This document shows, piece by piece, positions 8,966 to 18,478 of a stretch of 62,630 bases of DNA. The notes beneath the pieces are model-generated. The model saw nothing but the letters and a program-made list of their open reading frames with translations. It made no database searches and was not told the origin of the DNA. The stretch spans positions 1 to 62,630 of the forward strand of contig NZ_JANRHH010000003.1 in NCBI RefSeq assembly GCF_030433435.1. Direction: 5' to 3'. Both the position numbers and the translations under genes were made by a program. Each line of letters starts with the position of its first letter. Positions within the stretch are counted from its first letter, which is position 1. This DNA is from Polycladomyces subterraneus. GTDB taxonomy: Bacteria; Bacillota; Bacilli; Thermoactinomycetales; JIR-001.

Positions 8966-10105
8966 TTATTCGCCAGCTGTGAGCAATGAAATCGCATTTT
9001 CGACTTCCTTGCGCACTTCTGCTTCTGTTTCCTCCCGTTCCGCTTGCATTAACGCGTTTTTGGCATCATCCCCGCCAATCTTGCCCAGTGCCCACGCTGC
9101 TGTGGCGCGAATCACTGGTCGCGGATCTTCTTTCAGCAAACGACTCAAAAGCGGTACCGCCGTTCGGTCGCGAAAATGGGCCAACGCGATAATCGCGTTG
9201 CGCTGAATCGGTTTTTTGCCCCGCCATGAACCCGCCATGTCACCGAAACGCTCGCGAAACTCCCGATTACTGAGGGTAAGCAAGGGTTTCAACAATGGTT
9301 TCACCTGTTCGGGATCAGGCGTAAATGCCTCGTGATGAGTGAAATTCCGCTTACGATTGTGAGGGCAGACCACTTGACAGGTGTCACATCCGTACAGACG
9401 GTTGCCCAGCTTTTCGCGGTACGCTTCCTCCAGGATTCCCTTGGTTTGCGTCAGGTAGGCCAAACATGCCTGGGAGTTGAGCTGGCCGGGCTGGACCAAT
9501 GCTCCTGTCGGACACGCATCGAGACAAGCGGTACACTCTCCGCATTGCTCAGTGATGGGTTGATCGGGCGGCAAGTAAACATCCGTCACGAGCTCGCCCA
9601 AATAGACCCAGGACCCGAACTCCGGTGTGATGATCGCGGTGTTTTTGCCGCTCCAACCAATTCCCGCCCGTTCTGCGACGGCACGGTCGGATAATGCACC
9701 GGTGTCCACCATGATTTCGGTCTTCGCATAAGGCATCCATTCCAACAGTGACGCTTCCAGCAGGCTCAACTTCTCCCGCAACACATCGTGATAATCCCTA
9801 CCCCAGGAAGCCCGGGCGAAAATGCCGCGATAGGCACCCGGTTTGGATTGGGGCGGTTTGTTCATCTTGGACGGATAAGCGAGCGCGATGGCGATAATCG
9901 TCTTGGCTTCGGGAACGATTCGGTCCGGGTGCGTGCGTTTATCAATGTCGGGTTCTTCAAATCCAGACTCGTATCCCAACTCCCGATGACGGATCAATCG
10001 CTCCCTCAGCTCCGTAAACGGATCAGCTGAAGCAAATCCGATTTTGTCAATGTGCAGCTCTTTCGCTCTGATAATCAGCTTTTCCTTCAATTCCTCTGGT
10101 GTCAT
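8966..10105 (-). CDS. queG: Epoxyqueuosine reductase QueG
   Basis: A 379-residue cobalamin- and iron-sulfur-dependent enzyme that reduces epoxyqueuosine to queuosine in tRNA, the last step of queuosine synthesis. Two 4Fe-4S motifs are intact, CGECTACLDACPTGAL near residue 190 and CDTCQVVCPHN near 240. The C-terminal ~80 residues form HEAT-like repeats, as in bacterial homologues. The start was set at ATG 10105 because AAAGGAGGTGAGCGCG lies immediately upstream; an in-frame codon seven residues earlier would place this ribosome-binding site inside the gene. No other queuosine genes are in the window. Confidence 0.95.
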   Translation of the reverse strand: MTPEELKEKLIIRAKELHIDKIGFASADPFTELRERLIRHRELGYESGFEEPDIDKRTHPDRIVPEAKTIIAIALAYPSKMNKPPQSKPGAYRGIFARASWGRDYHDVLREKLSLLEASLLEWMPYAKTEIMVDTGALSDRAVAERAGIGWSGKNTAIITPEFGSWVYLGELVTDVYLPPDQPITEQCGECTACLDACPTGALVQPGQLNSQACLAYLTQTKGILEEAYREKLGNRLYGCDTCQVVCPHNRKRNFTHHEAFTPDPEQVKPLLKPLLTLSNREFRERFGDMAGSWRGKKPIQRNAIIALAHFRDRTAVPLLSRLLKEDPRPVIRATAAWALGKIGGDDAKNALMQAEREETEAEVRKEVENAISLLTAGE

Positions 10106-10186
10106 CGCGCTCACCTCCTTTTTCATCCCGATACGATTGATTCCTTTCGAAAACAGCCGTCTCCCGCCTCCGCCTCCTCGCGACTG

Positions 10187-10413
10187 GGATGTATCTGGTG
10201 AATACTGTCCACATTGCTTTCCCGGCTCACTCCACCTGCGCCCTGCTGAGAAGCAAATGATGACCGCTCCGACCCGTCAGCGCAGGACGCGATCAAAGTA
10301 CGCTTTGCTTTGAGGAAATATCCAGCGATTTCAATCCCGCGCTTCCCAAGTCTTCGCTCGGCTGGAAGACGGCTTCGCTCATATCAGCCTCAGGAGGCCA
10401 TCATAACACGCCC
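10187..10413. repeat. MITE-like intergenic repeat, copy 2
   Basis: Shares TCTGGTGAATACTGTCCACA and the CTTTCCCGGCTC/CTCCACCTG core with copy 3 and, more distantly, copy 1; also shares a stretch around GCTTTGCTTTGAGGAAAT. The right end has diverged. It fills the gap between the queG promoter region and rnhA. Confidence 0.65.
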
Positions 10414-10443
10414 AACCAGATCATGAAATGGGAATGGTTGGGC
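10410..10443 (-). terminator. Stem-loop after rnhA
   Basis: GCCCAACCA and TGGTTGGGC arms (10410-10418, 10435-10443), 12 bp beyond the rnhA stop. The T run is poor, so terminator function is tentative. Confidence 0.5.
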
Positions 10444-10455
10444 ACTACACTGACT

Positions 10456-10890
10456 TCAATCCCTCGGCACCGCGGCTCGCGCCAATTCGTCACAGCGATT
10501 GTTCCATTCGTTGTCGCTGTGCCCCTTCACTTTGAGAAATTCCACCTGATGATGCCGGGTAAGCGCCAGCAATCGTTGCCATAAATCTTTGTTTTCCACT
10601 GGTTCTTTTTTGCTGTTGATCCACCCGTTTCGTTCCCATTTCTCATACCAACGCTGCTGAAAACAGTTCACCATATAGGCACTGTCCGTATACAGCTTAA
10701 CCCGGCACGGTTCCTTCAACCGACGAAGCGCTTCGATCGCCGCCGTCAATTCCATCCGGTTGTTGGTCGTGTTTTTTTCCCCGCCCGAAATTTCCTTGCG
10801 ACGGGAACCATACATCAGTACCGCCGCCCAACCCCCGGGACCGGGGTTGTGGGAACACGCACCGTCCGTGTAAATCACCACTTCTTTCAC
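10456..10890 (-). CDS. rnhA: Ribonuclease HI
   Basis: A 144-residue type 1 RNase H that cleaves the RNA strand of RNA-DNA hybrids. The catalytic D-E-D-D set is visible: YTDGACSHNPGPGG (first Asp, residue 8), NRMELTAAIEAL (Glu), YTDSAYMVNC (second Asp) and the last Asp near residue 135 in NNRCDELAR. The basic protrusion WYEKWERNGWINSKK is present, as in the E. coli type. Start ATG 10890. Lies 15 bp after the COG3044 ATPase gene, probably as the second gene of one operon. Confidence 0.95.
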   Translation of the reverse strand: MKEVVIYTDGACSHNPGPGGWAAVLMYGSRRKEISGGEKNTTNNRMELTAAIEALRRLKEPCRVKLYTDSAYMVNCFQQRWYEKWERNGWINSKKEPVENKDLWQRLLALTRHHQVEFLKVKGHSDNEWNNRCDELARAAVPRD

Positions 10891-10905
10891 TGTTTTCCTC
10901 CTCCG

Positions 10906-12609
10906 TCACTGGACACGCAAAGTACGCATGCGGTTGATCGCCCCAGCCAATTCCTGTTTACGTGGAAGCGCCAAATCGCCCGGATGTTGACCAGCATAGG
11001 GCGATATCACATCCAAACCCTTTTGTTCTATCTCATCATACAATTGTTCAATTACCTGAGCCAATGTTTGCCGTCCATTCGCCCGGCGACCTACGTATCG
11101 GATCATTTCCGCTATGGCCCGAGTCTGGCTGGGGTCCACCAATTGCTCCAACGCCGACAAATCGATGGAGGTCTCACCAAACACGATCGTGTGTAATCCT
11201 TTGGCATCCACTTTTTCTTTCTTGCCGCGCTTCGGGTTAAAACTTTCGCGCAGCGGCATTCGGTGAGTTACTTCTCCGAAAGAGTCGCCACCTTCTTTTT
11301 TTCGATCATTGGCTCTCGATTGTGCGATCTGCTTGGCTTCCCGGGTTACGTCGCGCGGCTGGTATTCGTCCATCATGATCACTGTATCGGCCACATCGAA
11401 GTAGTCACCGGATCCCCCCAACACCAATACACTAGAGACTCCTTTTTCCTCATACAACTGGCGCACCTTGTCCAAAAAAGGCGTGATCGGCTCCTTGCCT
11501 TTCGCCACCAACGCCTGCATCCTGCCGTCACGGATCATGAAGTTGGTGGCACTGGTGTCCTCATCGATTAATAGGCACGATGTGCCAATCTCCAAGCTCT
11601 CCATGATGTTGGTCGCCTGCGACGTGCTTCCGCTGGCATCATCCGTGGAAAAACGAATCGTATCGCGCCCGAACGGCAGATGGGTGATAAACGGAGAAAT
11701 GTTCACCTTTTCCACGCGCCGACCGTCTTCCGCACGCACTTTGACCGCATTCCGATCGGTGATGACGTATTCCCGTCCGTCTCCTTCGATGTGGTCGTAC
11801 ACGCCGCGCTCCAACGCCTTCAACAATGTGCTCTTGCCATGGTACCCGCCACCGACGATCAGGGTGATACCGTCTCGGATGACCATCCCGCGAATCGCTG
11901 GCCCGTGCGGCACTTCCACGGCTACCTCCAACGATGACGGAGATTGGAACGGGATCACTTTTCCGGTGGTCAACGGCCGGTCGCTCACACCGCTTTCCCT
12001 TGGCAGAACAGCGCCATTGGCGACGAAGGCAATCCATCCCCGCTCCTGCAGATAGCTGCGGATGGCCCTTTGGTTGTCCACCAACTGCATCCGTTCCTCG
12101 ATTCGACTGCGATCCAACGAAGATACGGGGAGAGCACGTTGAACCAGTTGCGGCAAGTCTTCACACAACATCTGAGCCGCCTTCTGCCCCAGCACCGTTC
12201 GGCCGCGCGCCGGCAAACCCACACTGAGGCGTACTTCCACAAATCGTTCGTTTACCACGACAGAAGTACGCGGCAAAATTTCCTGTCCGGGACGGTCGAT
12301 GGCGATCAGCCCGCTTTTGCCTGTACCGCTGACACGGAAAGCAAATTTTCCGATGTGCTTGGCCCATTCCCGCGTCAGCCAATCTTCCAATCCGATTCGC
12401 CGGTGCGGTTCTGCAAACCATTCGTGCGGATAACGCGCCACATCCATCGGCATCCGCACCCGAATACGCGAGGGAGAGGCAAACGGATCTCCCTGGACAT
12501 AATCAATGAACAGCGTAAACGTCGGGAAACGGTACTCTCCTTGAATCTCTTTGTAGGCCTTGTATCCTCTGCCGTCGATTCGTTTCAATATGGATTGCAA
12601 CCGTTGCAT
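10906..12609 (-). CDS. Predicted ABC-class ATPase (COG3044)
   Basis: A 567-residue cytosolic protein of the 'predicted ATPase of the ABC class' family. A Walker A motif GGGYHGKSTLLKALERG sits near residue 250, a signature-like region SGSTSQATNIMESLEIG near 335, and Walker B LLIDEDTSATNFM follows. The N-terminal ~230 residues are family-specific. There are no membrane segments. The function is not established; an RNA- or nucleic-acid-related role has been suggested for the family. The co-transcribed gene is rnhA. Start ATG 12609. Confidence 0.85.
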   Translation of the reverse strand: MQRLQSILKRIDGRGYKAYKEIQGEYRFPTFTLFIDYVQGDPFASPSRIRVRMPMDVARYPHEWFAEPHRRIGLEDWLTREWAKHIGKFAFRVSGTGKSGLIAIDRPGQEILPRTSVVVNERFVEVRLSVGLPARGRTVLGQKAAQMLCEDLPQLVQRALPVSSLDRSRIEERMQLVDNQRAIRSYLQERGWIAFVANGAVLPRESGVSDRPLTTGKVIPFQSPSSLEVAVEVPHGPAIRGMVIRDGITLIVGGGYHGKSTLLKALERGVYDHIEGDGREYVITDRNAVKVRAEDGRRVEKVNISPFITHLPFGRDTIRFSTDDASGSTSQATNIMESLEIGTSCLLIDEDTSATNFMIRDGRMQALVAKGKEPITPFLDKVRQLYEEKGVSSVLVLGGSGDYFDVADTVIMMDEYQPRDVTREAKQIAQSRANDRKKEGGDSFGEVTHRMPLRESFNPKRGKKEKVDAKGLHTIVFGETSIDLSALEQLVDPSQTRAIAEMIRYVGRRANGRQTLAQVIEQLYDEIEQKGLDVISPYAGQHPGDLALPRKQELAGAINRMRTLRVQ

Positions 12610-12719
12610 GGAATCCCTCCCGCGTTGATTTCACCATACTTTTGGTATTGCCTTTCAAATGCTATACTTAAAACCAACCCGTACCTGAAGAAAATCGCAA
12701 CTCTTCGGAGGCGAATCAC

Positions 12720-13382
12720 ATGATCACATTGAGCGCACAAATCCAATCGATTTTGCCCCGATTTCGACTGGCTGCCATTGTTTACCAAGGGATCACCGTC
12801 GCCCCTTCAACCGGACCGTTTCGCGGTCGCTTCCAATTGTTTCAGGAACACCTTCGTATGGAGAACGACACCGACACAATCGGGCAAATTCCCGCCATTC
12901 AAGCGATGCGAGAAGCATTTCGACAGGCCGGTACTTCCCCGTCCCGATATCGGCCGTCTGCTGAAGCCCTGCTTCGCCGGGTGTTGAAAGGGGAAAACCT
13001 CTACACCGTCAACAGTGCAGTAGATGCCAACAACTTCTTTTCCCTGAAATACCGCCTTCCCTTCGGCATCTATGATTTGTCCGCCATCGACGGTGACATT
13101 GTTTGTGACATCGGCGGTGAAAAAGATTCGTATCAGGGATTGAACGGCCGGGAAATCCGAATGGACGGCAAAATCCTGCTCAGGGATGCGCAAGGTGCGT
13201 TCGGCAGTCCGTATGTGGACTCTACCCGCACCGGTGTGACGGAGAAGACGCGGGATTGTTTACAAATCATCTTTGCCCATGAGGTGGATGACGATGAGCT
13301 CCTGACCATCGCTAAACAGGTTAGTCGTTGGTTTGTCCAACTCAATGGGGGAGATATCGCAGATACATCCGTCATCCGGTGA
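12720..13382 (+). CDS. B3/B4 tRNA-binding-domain protein
   Basis: A 220-residue stand-alone B3/B4 domain, the module found in the beta subunit of phenylalanyl-tRNA synthetase. Stand-alone versions are proposed to recognise mischarged or free aminoacyl-tRNA, but this is not proven for this protein. Visible are a SRYRPSAEALLRRVLKGE segment, the VNSAVDANNFFSL motif and the LPFGIYD strand typical of the family, then a GREIRMDGKILLRDAQGAFG core. Start ATG 12720 follows CGGAGG. Divergently transcribed from the COG3044 gene. Confidence 0.85.
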   Translation: MITLSAQIQSILPRFRLAAIVYQGITVAPSTGPFRGRFQLFQEHLRMENDTDTIGQIPAIQAMREAFRQAGTSPSRYRPSAEALLRRVLKGENLYTVNSAVDANNFFSLKYRLPFGIYDLSAIDGDIVCDIGGEKDSYQGLNGREIRMDGKILLRDAQGAFGSPYVDSTRTGVTEKTRDCLQIIFAHEVDDDELLTIAKQVSRWFVQLNGGDIADTSVIR

Positions 13383-13502
13383 ATAAAATCAGGTTCAAGA
13401 CGTAACTACCCAGGGTATATTTGGTTATACGACGCGTCCTGTAAGATAGTGGCTCTTTCGCGGCTCATGACCTCGCCTTTTCATTATATATCGAATACGA
13501 GA

Positions 13503-13561
13503 GAGTATCTGATCAATATTGTCGGCAACGTTTTCCCGGCTCCCTCTACTTGAAATGCTGC
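13503..13561. repeat. Partial MITE-like repeat
   Basis: Matches the left ~50 bp of copies 1 and 2 (TATCTGATCAATATTGTCGGCAACG then TTTTCCCGGCTCCCTC, listed in parts), then breaks off where copy 3 starts. It suggests one element inserted into or next to another. Confidence 0.5.
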
Positions 13562-13776
13562 CTAGGGTTTGTCTGGTGAATACTGTCCACATCACTTTCC
13601 GACTCGATCCACCTGCACCCTGCAGGGATGAAGATGATGACCACTCCGACCCGATCAGCGCAAGGACGCGGGCAAAGTTACGCTTCGCTTTGAGGAAATT
13701 GCCCGCGATCGCATCCCGAGTCTTCTCTCGCTTGGGAAAACATTGCTCCTTTACGGAATGACCAGACAGGCCTCAG
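13562..13776. repeat. MITE-like intergenic repeat, copy 3
   Basis: About 215 bp with inverted ends GGGTTTGTCTGGT and ACCAGACAGGCC. The core TCTGGTGAATACTGTCCACA and the GCTTCGCTTTGAGGAAAT block are shared with copy 2. No reading frame of interest. With the partial copy it accounts for most of the 13383-13911 gap. Confidence 0.65.
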
Positions 13777-13911
13777 ACTATCCCATCCCTCATGAATAAA
13801 TGATATGATAGACTAATATACTGTCAAATCATCGACGAAAACATTACCCATGATTCATAAAGCCCCCACATGCGCTTAACGCAGTTGTGTTATCGTAGCA
13901 TCCATAAGGAG

Positions 13912-14757
13912 ATGATGCGTTTGACGCTGGCTTATCGACTTTTGGTATCGGACATCGACGGTACAATCGCCAACAGAGCGAAAGAGATTGCGGATGTCAA
14001 CCGCCGTGCGGTCTCCCTGTATCGTCAATCTGGCGGACAGTTCACGTTAGCCACCGGACGCAGTTATGCCGAAGCAAAACGATTCATCAATCTGTTAAAC
14101 CCGGATCTGCCCGTCATTCTGTGTAATGGCGCTGTGCTGTATGACCCGTCTTCTGATCGGTTAACTCCGATTGCCGTATTGCAGCGGGATGTGGCGGCTG
14201 ACGTGCTGAAGCAACTGACAGGATTACGCCTGAACATCGACATTTTTGTTTACACCTCCGACGCCGTCTACGCCACCCAGGTCGGTCCATTGGCCCAAGC
14301 GGGCATGGACAGTGAGGATTTTCATCTGGAGATCATCGAGAGCTTCGACTTGTTGGCGGAGGTACCGTGGATCAAGTTTGTCGTTGTTGCCGATCATGAA
14401 GAAATGAAACAACTCCACGCTTGGTCGAAAACGGTCACCCATGATGTGGAGTTTGTCCAATCCTCCGATCATTACTTCGAGGTCCTGCCGCCCAATATTT
14501 CCAAAGGAGCGGCCTTGGCACGTATCGCCGAGGAGCGGGGAATCCCGAGCCGTCAAATCGCGACGATCGGCGATCATCTCAATGACCTTTCTATGTTACG
14601 AATGGCCGGTTTGTCGGCAGCCGTCGCTAACGCCCATCCCCATGTCCTGCAAACGGCAGATATCGTGGTCCCCAGCAATGACGAAGGGGGCGTGGCCTAT
14701 CTCATTCACCAGCATTTGTTAAAAGATATGAAGATACAAACACAGGCGGCTCGATAA
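13912..14757 (+). CDS. Cof-type HAD-IIB hydrolase
   Basis: About 281 residues of the HAD-IIB (Cof) group, phosphatases of sugar phosphates, nucleotides or cofactors. Motif I LLVSDIDGTIA, motif II TLATGRSY, motif III Lys in ISKGAAL and motif IV IGDHLNDLSMLRMAG are all intact, and the FEVLPPNISKG segment is typical. The start is ambiguous: AAGGAG at 13906-13911 abuts ATG 13912, is 3 nt from ATG 13915 and is ideally spaced for TTG 13921. The specific substrate is unknown. A single gene with its own terminator. Confidence 0.88.
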   Translation: MMRLTLAYRLLVSDIDGTIANRAKEIADVNRRAVSLYRQSGGQFTLATGRSYAEAKRFINLLNPDLPVILCNGAVLYDPSSDRLTPIAVLQRDVAADVLKQLTGLRLNIDIFVYTSDAVYATQVGPLAQAGMDSEDFHLEIIESFDLLAEVPWIKFVVVADHEEMKQLHAWSKTVTHDVEFVQSSDHYFEVLPPNISKGAALARIAEERGIPSRQIATIGDHLNDLSMLRMAGLSAAVANAHPHVLQTADIVVPSNDEGGVAYLIHQHLLKDMKIQTQAAR

Positions 14758-14769
14758 TCATAACAAAAC

Positions 14770-14790
14770 AAGGGGCGATGTTCGCCCCTT
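14770..14790. terminator. Bidirectional terminator
   Basis: GGGGCG-atgtt-CGCCCC stem (14772-14788) with A/T-rich flanks on both sides. It separates the convergent HAD gene and the GltB-domain gene. Confidence 0.8.
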
Positions 14791-14906
14791 ATCTTATATC
14801 GTAACGCAAATATTCCCCCAAGTTCATTTATCCGCACCAGCATTCCAATTGAGTTCGCTCGATGGAACAAGCTGGATCACATACCACATCAGATACGATT
14901 TTATCC

Positions 14907-16331
14907 TCAGTGCGGGTGTATATTTTCTTTTTCCGGTACCGAATGCTGTTCGGGTTGAAACCACGGTGTGACCTCTTCAAAAAAACGGTCCTGATGCTCG
15001 GGTGAGACGGTTCCCAGTGGGATACCGGTGGCTTTTGCCAAGAAAGGATCCAGTGTGCAAAGATCCGACTTCGTGATGTCCGTCAGTGCCGTTTTGCCCA
15101 GTGTCATCGCCACTTGCTCCATTTCATGAACACAAGCGTTCAGATACCGAACCAAATTCATGACCGCCTGATCGATGTCCAACCGATCCGTCATTTTGCC
15201 GGTGTAGACGATCAGACTGGTGGGCGGCTCAAATGGAACAGCTTTGACCATTTGCTCACTGACCATCGCCATCAGCGCCGCCGTACCGATATACACAGCA
15301 TCCGCTCCCAAGGCGATCGCTTTGAGCATTTGTCCCGGCGTGACCAGCCCGCCTGTTGCAATCAGATTGATGTCGCGTATCACACCTTTTTTGGCGAAAA
15401 ACTCCATTGCCCTGGAGATGGCAAAAAGGGTGGGCAATCCGACGTCATCCTGCAAAGTGGGGGAGCCACCGTGCGTACCGCCTTCCGCGCCGTCTAGCGT
15501 TACAAAATCCACTTCGGCTTCCACTGCGATTGCCAATTCCTTTTCCAGATGATGCGTCGCAGCGATTTTCAATCCGACCGGGACACCGGTTTCGTCTCGA
15601 AGCCGGCGAACCAAGCGGATAAAATCCTCTTTGGATTGAACTCCGGGAAGACGTGAATGAATCCAAGCGTCTTCCCCTTTTTTTAAACCGAAAACTTCTC
15701 GGTAGTCCACTCCGATATTCTTGGCGGTCGTCCGTTGTGGAGCCGAACCTTGGGCCCCTTGACCCAATTGAATTTCGATCGCATCCAAACGTCGGTATTT
15801 GTCCGGTTCATTCATCCAACCGCCCCGGTTATACTGCCCGATAAAAAGTTGTGCCGCGTCCCTTTCCTCTTCCAACAGACCCGCCTCACCGGAATTGGTC
15901 GCTGTCCCGACAGCGGTCGCCGCTCTAGCCAATGCGATTTTGGCACTCTTACTCAATGCTCCACCGAAGGACATCGCGGCTATCATGATCGGAATGGAGA
16001 TCGTCAACGGTTTTTTGGCACGATGTCCAATGGTGACTGGTGTGTGAATGCCCACATTTTCCGGGGTAGGGAATCGAAACAGATGACACGGGTTGAATAA
16101 GATCTTTTCCCACGGCGACATGTGAATCGGACTCCCCAGCGGCCGTGATATGGGAGTTCCCTGGTTCGCCCGCATGGCGATCTCCATCAGGTTGGTCAAC
16201 CCGACCTTCTGGGTGGTGGGCATCATTTCAAACAGATTTTCCGTGTACTGGTCGCGGATGGCTCTCGTAATCGCTTTGTCCACCGTATCATTGATAGCGG
16301 ATCGGATCAGATTCTCAATGAATCTTATCAT
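14907..16331 (-). CDS. FMN-binding glutamate-synthase-domain protein
   Basis: About 474 residues related to the central (GOGAT domain 2) FMN-binding part of glutamate synthase, as in B. subtilis YerD. The FMN/TIM-barrel segments IMIAAMSFGGALSKSA, EIQLGQGAQG, LDGAEGGTHGG and LIATGGLVTPGQM are clear. The 3Fe-4S cysteines of true GltB are not evident except a C-terminal SDLCTLDP, so full GOGAT activity is doubtful. The start was set at ATG 16331 (GGGGAG upstream); an open frame continues 51 codons further but overlaps the next gene. Overlaps the 16315-16608 gene by 17 bp, implying translational coupling. Confidence 0.85.
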   Translation of the reverse strand: MIRFIENLIRSAINDTVDKAITRAIRDQYTENLFEMMPTTQKVGLTNLMEIAMRANQGTPISRPLGSPIHMSPWEKILFNPCHLFRFPTPENVGIHTPVTIGHRAKKPLTISIPIMIAAMSFGGALSKSAKIALARAATAVGTATNSGEAGLLEEERDAAQLFIGQYNRGGWMNEPDKYRRLDAIEIQLGQGAQGSAPQRTTAKNIGVDYREVFGLKKGEDAWIHSRLPGVQSKEDFIRLVRRLRDETGVPVGLKIAATHHLEKELAIAVEAEVDFVTLDGAEGGTHGGSPTLQDDVGLPTLFAISRAMEFFAKKGVIRDINLIATGGLVTPGQMLKAIALGADAVYIGTAALMAMVSEQMVKAVPFEPPTSLIVYTGKMTDRLDIDQAVMNLVRYLNACVHEMEQVAMTLGKTALTDITKSDLCTLDPFLAKATGIPLGTVSPEHQDRFFEEVTPWFQPEQHSVPEKENIHPH

Positions 16332-16608
16332 GGTGCGTACGCTCCCCTGGTTCGCCACGCTCGATCGTATTTCGGATGTCCTCGATCTTTTGTGCCATTG
16401 ATAAACAAATATGCTTAATCGTCCCGAGTTGACGGGCCGCATGTTGTTCCTCCACTGCGATGTCCACCAATTCCCGATGATCAAACTTCGTCAATTTGTT
16501 GAAATGATCCCGTTCAATGGACGACAGAGTCCCGGCCATGGTCTCGATCCGATTCAGCTCAGAATGAATATAGGAAAGTGTGTGTTTGAGATCCTGCACG
16601 TTCTCCAT
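16315..16608 (-). CDS. Small helical protein upstream of the GltB-domain gene
   Basis: About 97 residues, highly charged and predicted all-helical, with heptad-like spacing (LKHTLSYIHSELNRIETM and EEQHAARQLGTIKHICL). I do not recognise the family. Its 3' end overlaps the GltB-domain gene by 17 bp, so the products may act together. TTGGAG supports ATG 16608; ATG 16617 or GTG 16620 are alternatives but sit too close to it. No membrane segment or metal motif. Confidence 0.6.
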   Translation of the reverse strand: MENVQDLKHTLSYIHSELNRIETMAGTLSSIERDHFNKLTKFDHRELVDIAVEEQHAARQLGTIKHICLSMAQKIEDIRNTIERGEPGERTHHDKIH

Positions 16609-16791
16609 AGGGTTCATCACTCCAAGATGTTTTTCTTATCTTTCCCCCAATCGGAGTTGTCGCATTCGTGGGGGGCACAATTCGGCGAAAAATATTCAGA
16701 CATGTGATAGACACTACTTACGCTTTCCTTTTGAATAGAAACTCATGGAAGAAATGCTGAACTTTCCGTTTATGTGGAGGTCACCGAAAAC

Positions 16792-17772
16792 ATGTTCAAA
16801 CTGAAGCGGTTGAAACGGAAAAGAATCTGGTTATTTCTCGCCATCCTTATTTTCATTTATTTGAATAATAGTTCACTGTTTACAAAGGAGGATAGTGGGT
16901 AACCATTTCTCCTCGCTCATCGCGGACTTGCTCAAACCTTTGACACGGAAGGCTTAACAGATGATACTTGTACGGCAAAACGTATTCATTCACCGGAACA
17001 TCCCTATCTAGAAAACACCATCTCCTCCATGCAAGCAGCGTTCAAGGCCGGTGCTGATATGGTCGAACTGGATATTCAACCGACCAAAGATGGAAAGTTC
17101 GTTGTATTTCATGACTGGACGCTCGATTGTCGAACGAACGGAAAAGGCGTAACGAGAGATCATACTTTAGCCGAACTGAAGAAACTCGATATTGGATATG
17201 GTTACACCGCCGATGGTGGGAAAACTTTTCCTTTCCGGGGGAAAGGAATTGGTTTGATGCCGTCTCTTGACGAAGTGATGGAGCGTTTTCCCAATCAGTC
17301 ACTATTGATTCATATCAAAAGCAATGATCCGAATGAAGGTGTTCAACTTGTGGCCTATCTCTCGAAACTGCTAAAGGATCGCCTGATTAAAATCACGGTA
17401 TATGGTGGAGATGAGCCAGTTGAAACCTTGCATCAACGCCTCCCCGACTTACGGGTCATGTCAAAAGCCACAATAAAGGCTTGCCTCATTCCGTACTTCG
17501 CAATCGGATGGACCGGTTACACGCCGGATGCATGCTCCCATACACAATTACATATCCCTGAAAAAATCGGGCCTTGGCTTTGGGGGTGGCCCCATCGCTT
17601 CCTTCATCGGATGGAGGAACATGACACCCGTGTCATACTTGTGGCAGGAGGGGGAGGTTACTCCGATGGGTTTGATCGGATGGAGGATATCAAGCGCCTA
17701 CCTGACCATTACACGGGTGGAATCTGGACCAATTGCATTGATCGAATGGCTCCCTTATTCAACAAAAGATAG
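16792..17772 (+). pseudogene. Glycerophosphodiester phosphodiesterase, interrupted by an in-frame TAA
   Basis: Reading from ATG 16792 gives a 36-residue N-terminus with one membrane anchor (WLFLAILIFIYL), then TAA at 16900-16902, then an uninterrupted continuation in the same frame to 17772. The segment after the stop begins PFLLAHRG, the catalytic His-Arg of the GDPD family, followed by YLENT, VELDIQPTKDG and VVFHDWTL. The only ATG after the stop (17029) would lose the AHRG and ENT motifs. So the gene is either dead by a single nonsense mutation, needs readthrough, or reflects a sequencing error. Everything else fits a membrane-anchored GDPD that hydrolyses deacylated phospholipids. Confidence 0.8.
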
Positions 17773-17852
17773 GCTTGATAAACTTCGATAGGTCTGTGAA
17801 TAAACCGTTGGGGATAAGCCACACTGAAGCCTTTGTACAAGGAGTGGTATGA

Positions 17853-18338
17853 GTGGCTTGGCTCCAACGGTTTGATCCTTTTGACCGCATCCCGATCACC
17901 CATTTTCGCCATGAGTTGAATCGGACATTCCAACGTTTTTTCGGGCAGCCTTTCTTGACCGACGGTGATTTCCTCGCAGAGCGCGGGACTTTCATGCCCA
18001 CTTTCAATGTGGAGGAACATGAGGATCACTATATGGTGGAAGTGGAGGTTCCGGGAATGGATGTCAAGGATGTGAACATCGAGGTACACGGAAACACATT
18101 AGTCATCAAAGGGGAAAAACGACGCAAAACCGAACGGGAAAAAGAGGGGCGTGTTCACGTCATGGAGAGCAGCTACGGTGCTTTCCACCGTTCCTTCACC
18201 TTGCCGGAAAACGCTGATCCCCAGGGAATTACGGCGAAAAGACGCAACGGCGTCCTCTACATCCGGATTCCCAAAGATCAAACCAAAACACCCGACAGAT
18301 TGATATCCGGGACGATAACCCGCTTCAGTAACACGTAA
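17853..18338 (+). CDS. Small heat-shock protein (Hsp20/alpha-crystallin)
   Basis: A 161-residue Hsp20-family ATP-independent chaperone that holds unfolding proteins. The alpha-crystallin domain runs from about residue 48 (FNVEEHEDHYMVEVEVPGM) to 145. It includes the GDV-type turn VKDVNIEVHGNTLVIKGEK and the conserved RRNGVLYIRIPK edge strand, a variant of the A-x-x-x-n-G-v-L motif. The C-terminal I-x-I anchor is not obvious. Start GTG 17853 with AAGGAG upstream. No CIRCE element or CtsR box was seen, so control is unclear. Confidence 0.9.
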   Translation: MAWLQRFDPFDRIPITHFRHELNRTFQRFFGQPFLTDGDFLAERGTFMPTFNVEEHEDHYMVEVEVPGMDVKDVNIEVHGNTLVIKGEKRRKTEREKEGRVHVMESSYGAFHRSFTLPENADPQGITAKRRNGVLYIRIPKDQTKTPDRLISGTITRFSNT

Positions 18339-18478
18339 CGTACAATATTTTCGGCTGTGTACCGTGGCGGAGAAACATACTTACGAGAATCACCCCGAGT
18401 CTTACTGTACAGTTGCAAGCCAATGGCGAACATCACTAACTTGATCGGTCCCCTGCTTTGAGAAAATACTTACTCAAA

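Noticed and set aside
17821-17852. CIRCE element before hsp20
   Set aside because: No TTAGCACTC-N9-GAGTGCTAA-like inverted repeat is present upstream of the gene.
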